Shown: positions 4,976-5,035 of the stretch, one piece after another
Layout of the letters: each line of letters opens with the position of its first letter
Position numbering within the stretch: position 1 is the first letter of the stretch
Notes under the pieces: generated by a model
What the model was told of the DNA's origin: nothing
What the model saw: only the letters and a program-made list of their open reading frames with translations
Database searches by the model: none
DNA from: Leucothrix mucor
GTDB taxonomy: Bacteria > Pseudomonadota > Gammaproteobacteria > Thiotrichales > Thiotrichaceae
DNA length: 5,035 nt
Direction: 5' to 3'
NCBI GenBank assembly: GCA_015662325.1
Contig: DQUJ01000267.1
Location: forward strand, 1 to 5,035
Position numbers and translations under genes: made by a program

Positions 4976-5035
4976 TTTCTTAGCAGTGTTTTTTTTAGAG
5001 GGCTTTTTCGTAGGTGCTGATTTTTTAGCAACGAC
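4970..5035 (-). CDS. C-terminal tail of a lysine/alanine-rich basic protein (partial)
   Basis: The frame running into the window's right edge gives 21 residues and a TAG at 4970-4972. The end reads KKSAPTKKPSKKNTAKKK. More than half of the residues are lysine, with Ala, Pro, Ser and Thr between them. Such tails occur on histone H1-like and AlgP-like DNA-binding proteins, on some phasins of the PhaF type, and on SWIB or topoisomerase-type proteins. All of these bind nucleic acid through the tail. The folded part lies outside the window, so no family can be chosen. It is on the same strand as the downstream ligase block, with about 85 bp between its stop and the TetR remnant. Confidence 0.6.
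   Translation of the reverse strand, partial: VVAKKSAPTKKPSKKNTAKKK

Overview
The window looks like chromosomal DNA from a moderately AT-rich gammaproteobacterium. The main evidence is a FolE2 of the long form seen in gammaproteobacteria such as Pseudomonas, a zinc-ribbon thioredoxin 2 (TrxC), and a DapB C-terminus ending in the usual proteobacterial way. No genus can be named safely. There is no phage, CRISPR array, tRNA or rRNA gene.

Layout. Bases 1-65 hold the last codons of dapB (lysine/diaminopimelate synthesis) on the + strand. A gene-free stretch of about 340 bases follows (66-407). It holds a possible IS5-type terminal sequence, an imperfect palindromic repeat, and a hairpin in the folE2 leader. 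folE2 (408-1394, +) encodes a GTP cyclohydrolase of type IB and ends at a good intrinsic terminator. It converges on a block in which every gene is on the - strand. Read in the direction of transcription, that block is: the end of a lysine-rich protein (4970-5035), a gap with a second hairpin repeat, a TetR-family C-terminal remnant without its DNA-binding half (4607-4885), an ATP-dependent DNA ligase-like protein (3135-4604), a small calcium-binding-type lipoprotein with a thrombospondin type 3 repeat (2684-3112), an endonuclease/exonuclease/phosphatase (EEP) family enzyme (1977-2687), and trxC (1482-1916).

How the genes fit together. The TetR remnant, ligase, lipoprotein and EEP gene are tightly packed: 2 bp, 22 bp and a 4-bp ATGA overlap. 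They are probably co-transcribed, with trxC 60 bp further on. A ligase and a metal-dependent phosphoesterase side by side suggest nucleic acid processing, but the exported lipoprotein between them does not fit a purely cytoplasmic repair pathway. The ligase departs from the canonical motif I and carries about 110 C-terminal residues of unrecognised function. This ligase-lipoprotein-nuclease group is the most unusual part of the window. folE2, dapB and trxC are ordinary housekeeping or stress genes. Both edges of the folE2-to-ligase segment carry related short hairpin repeats, consistent with past rearrangement.
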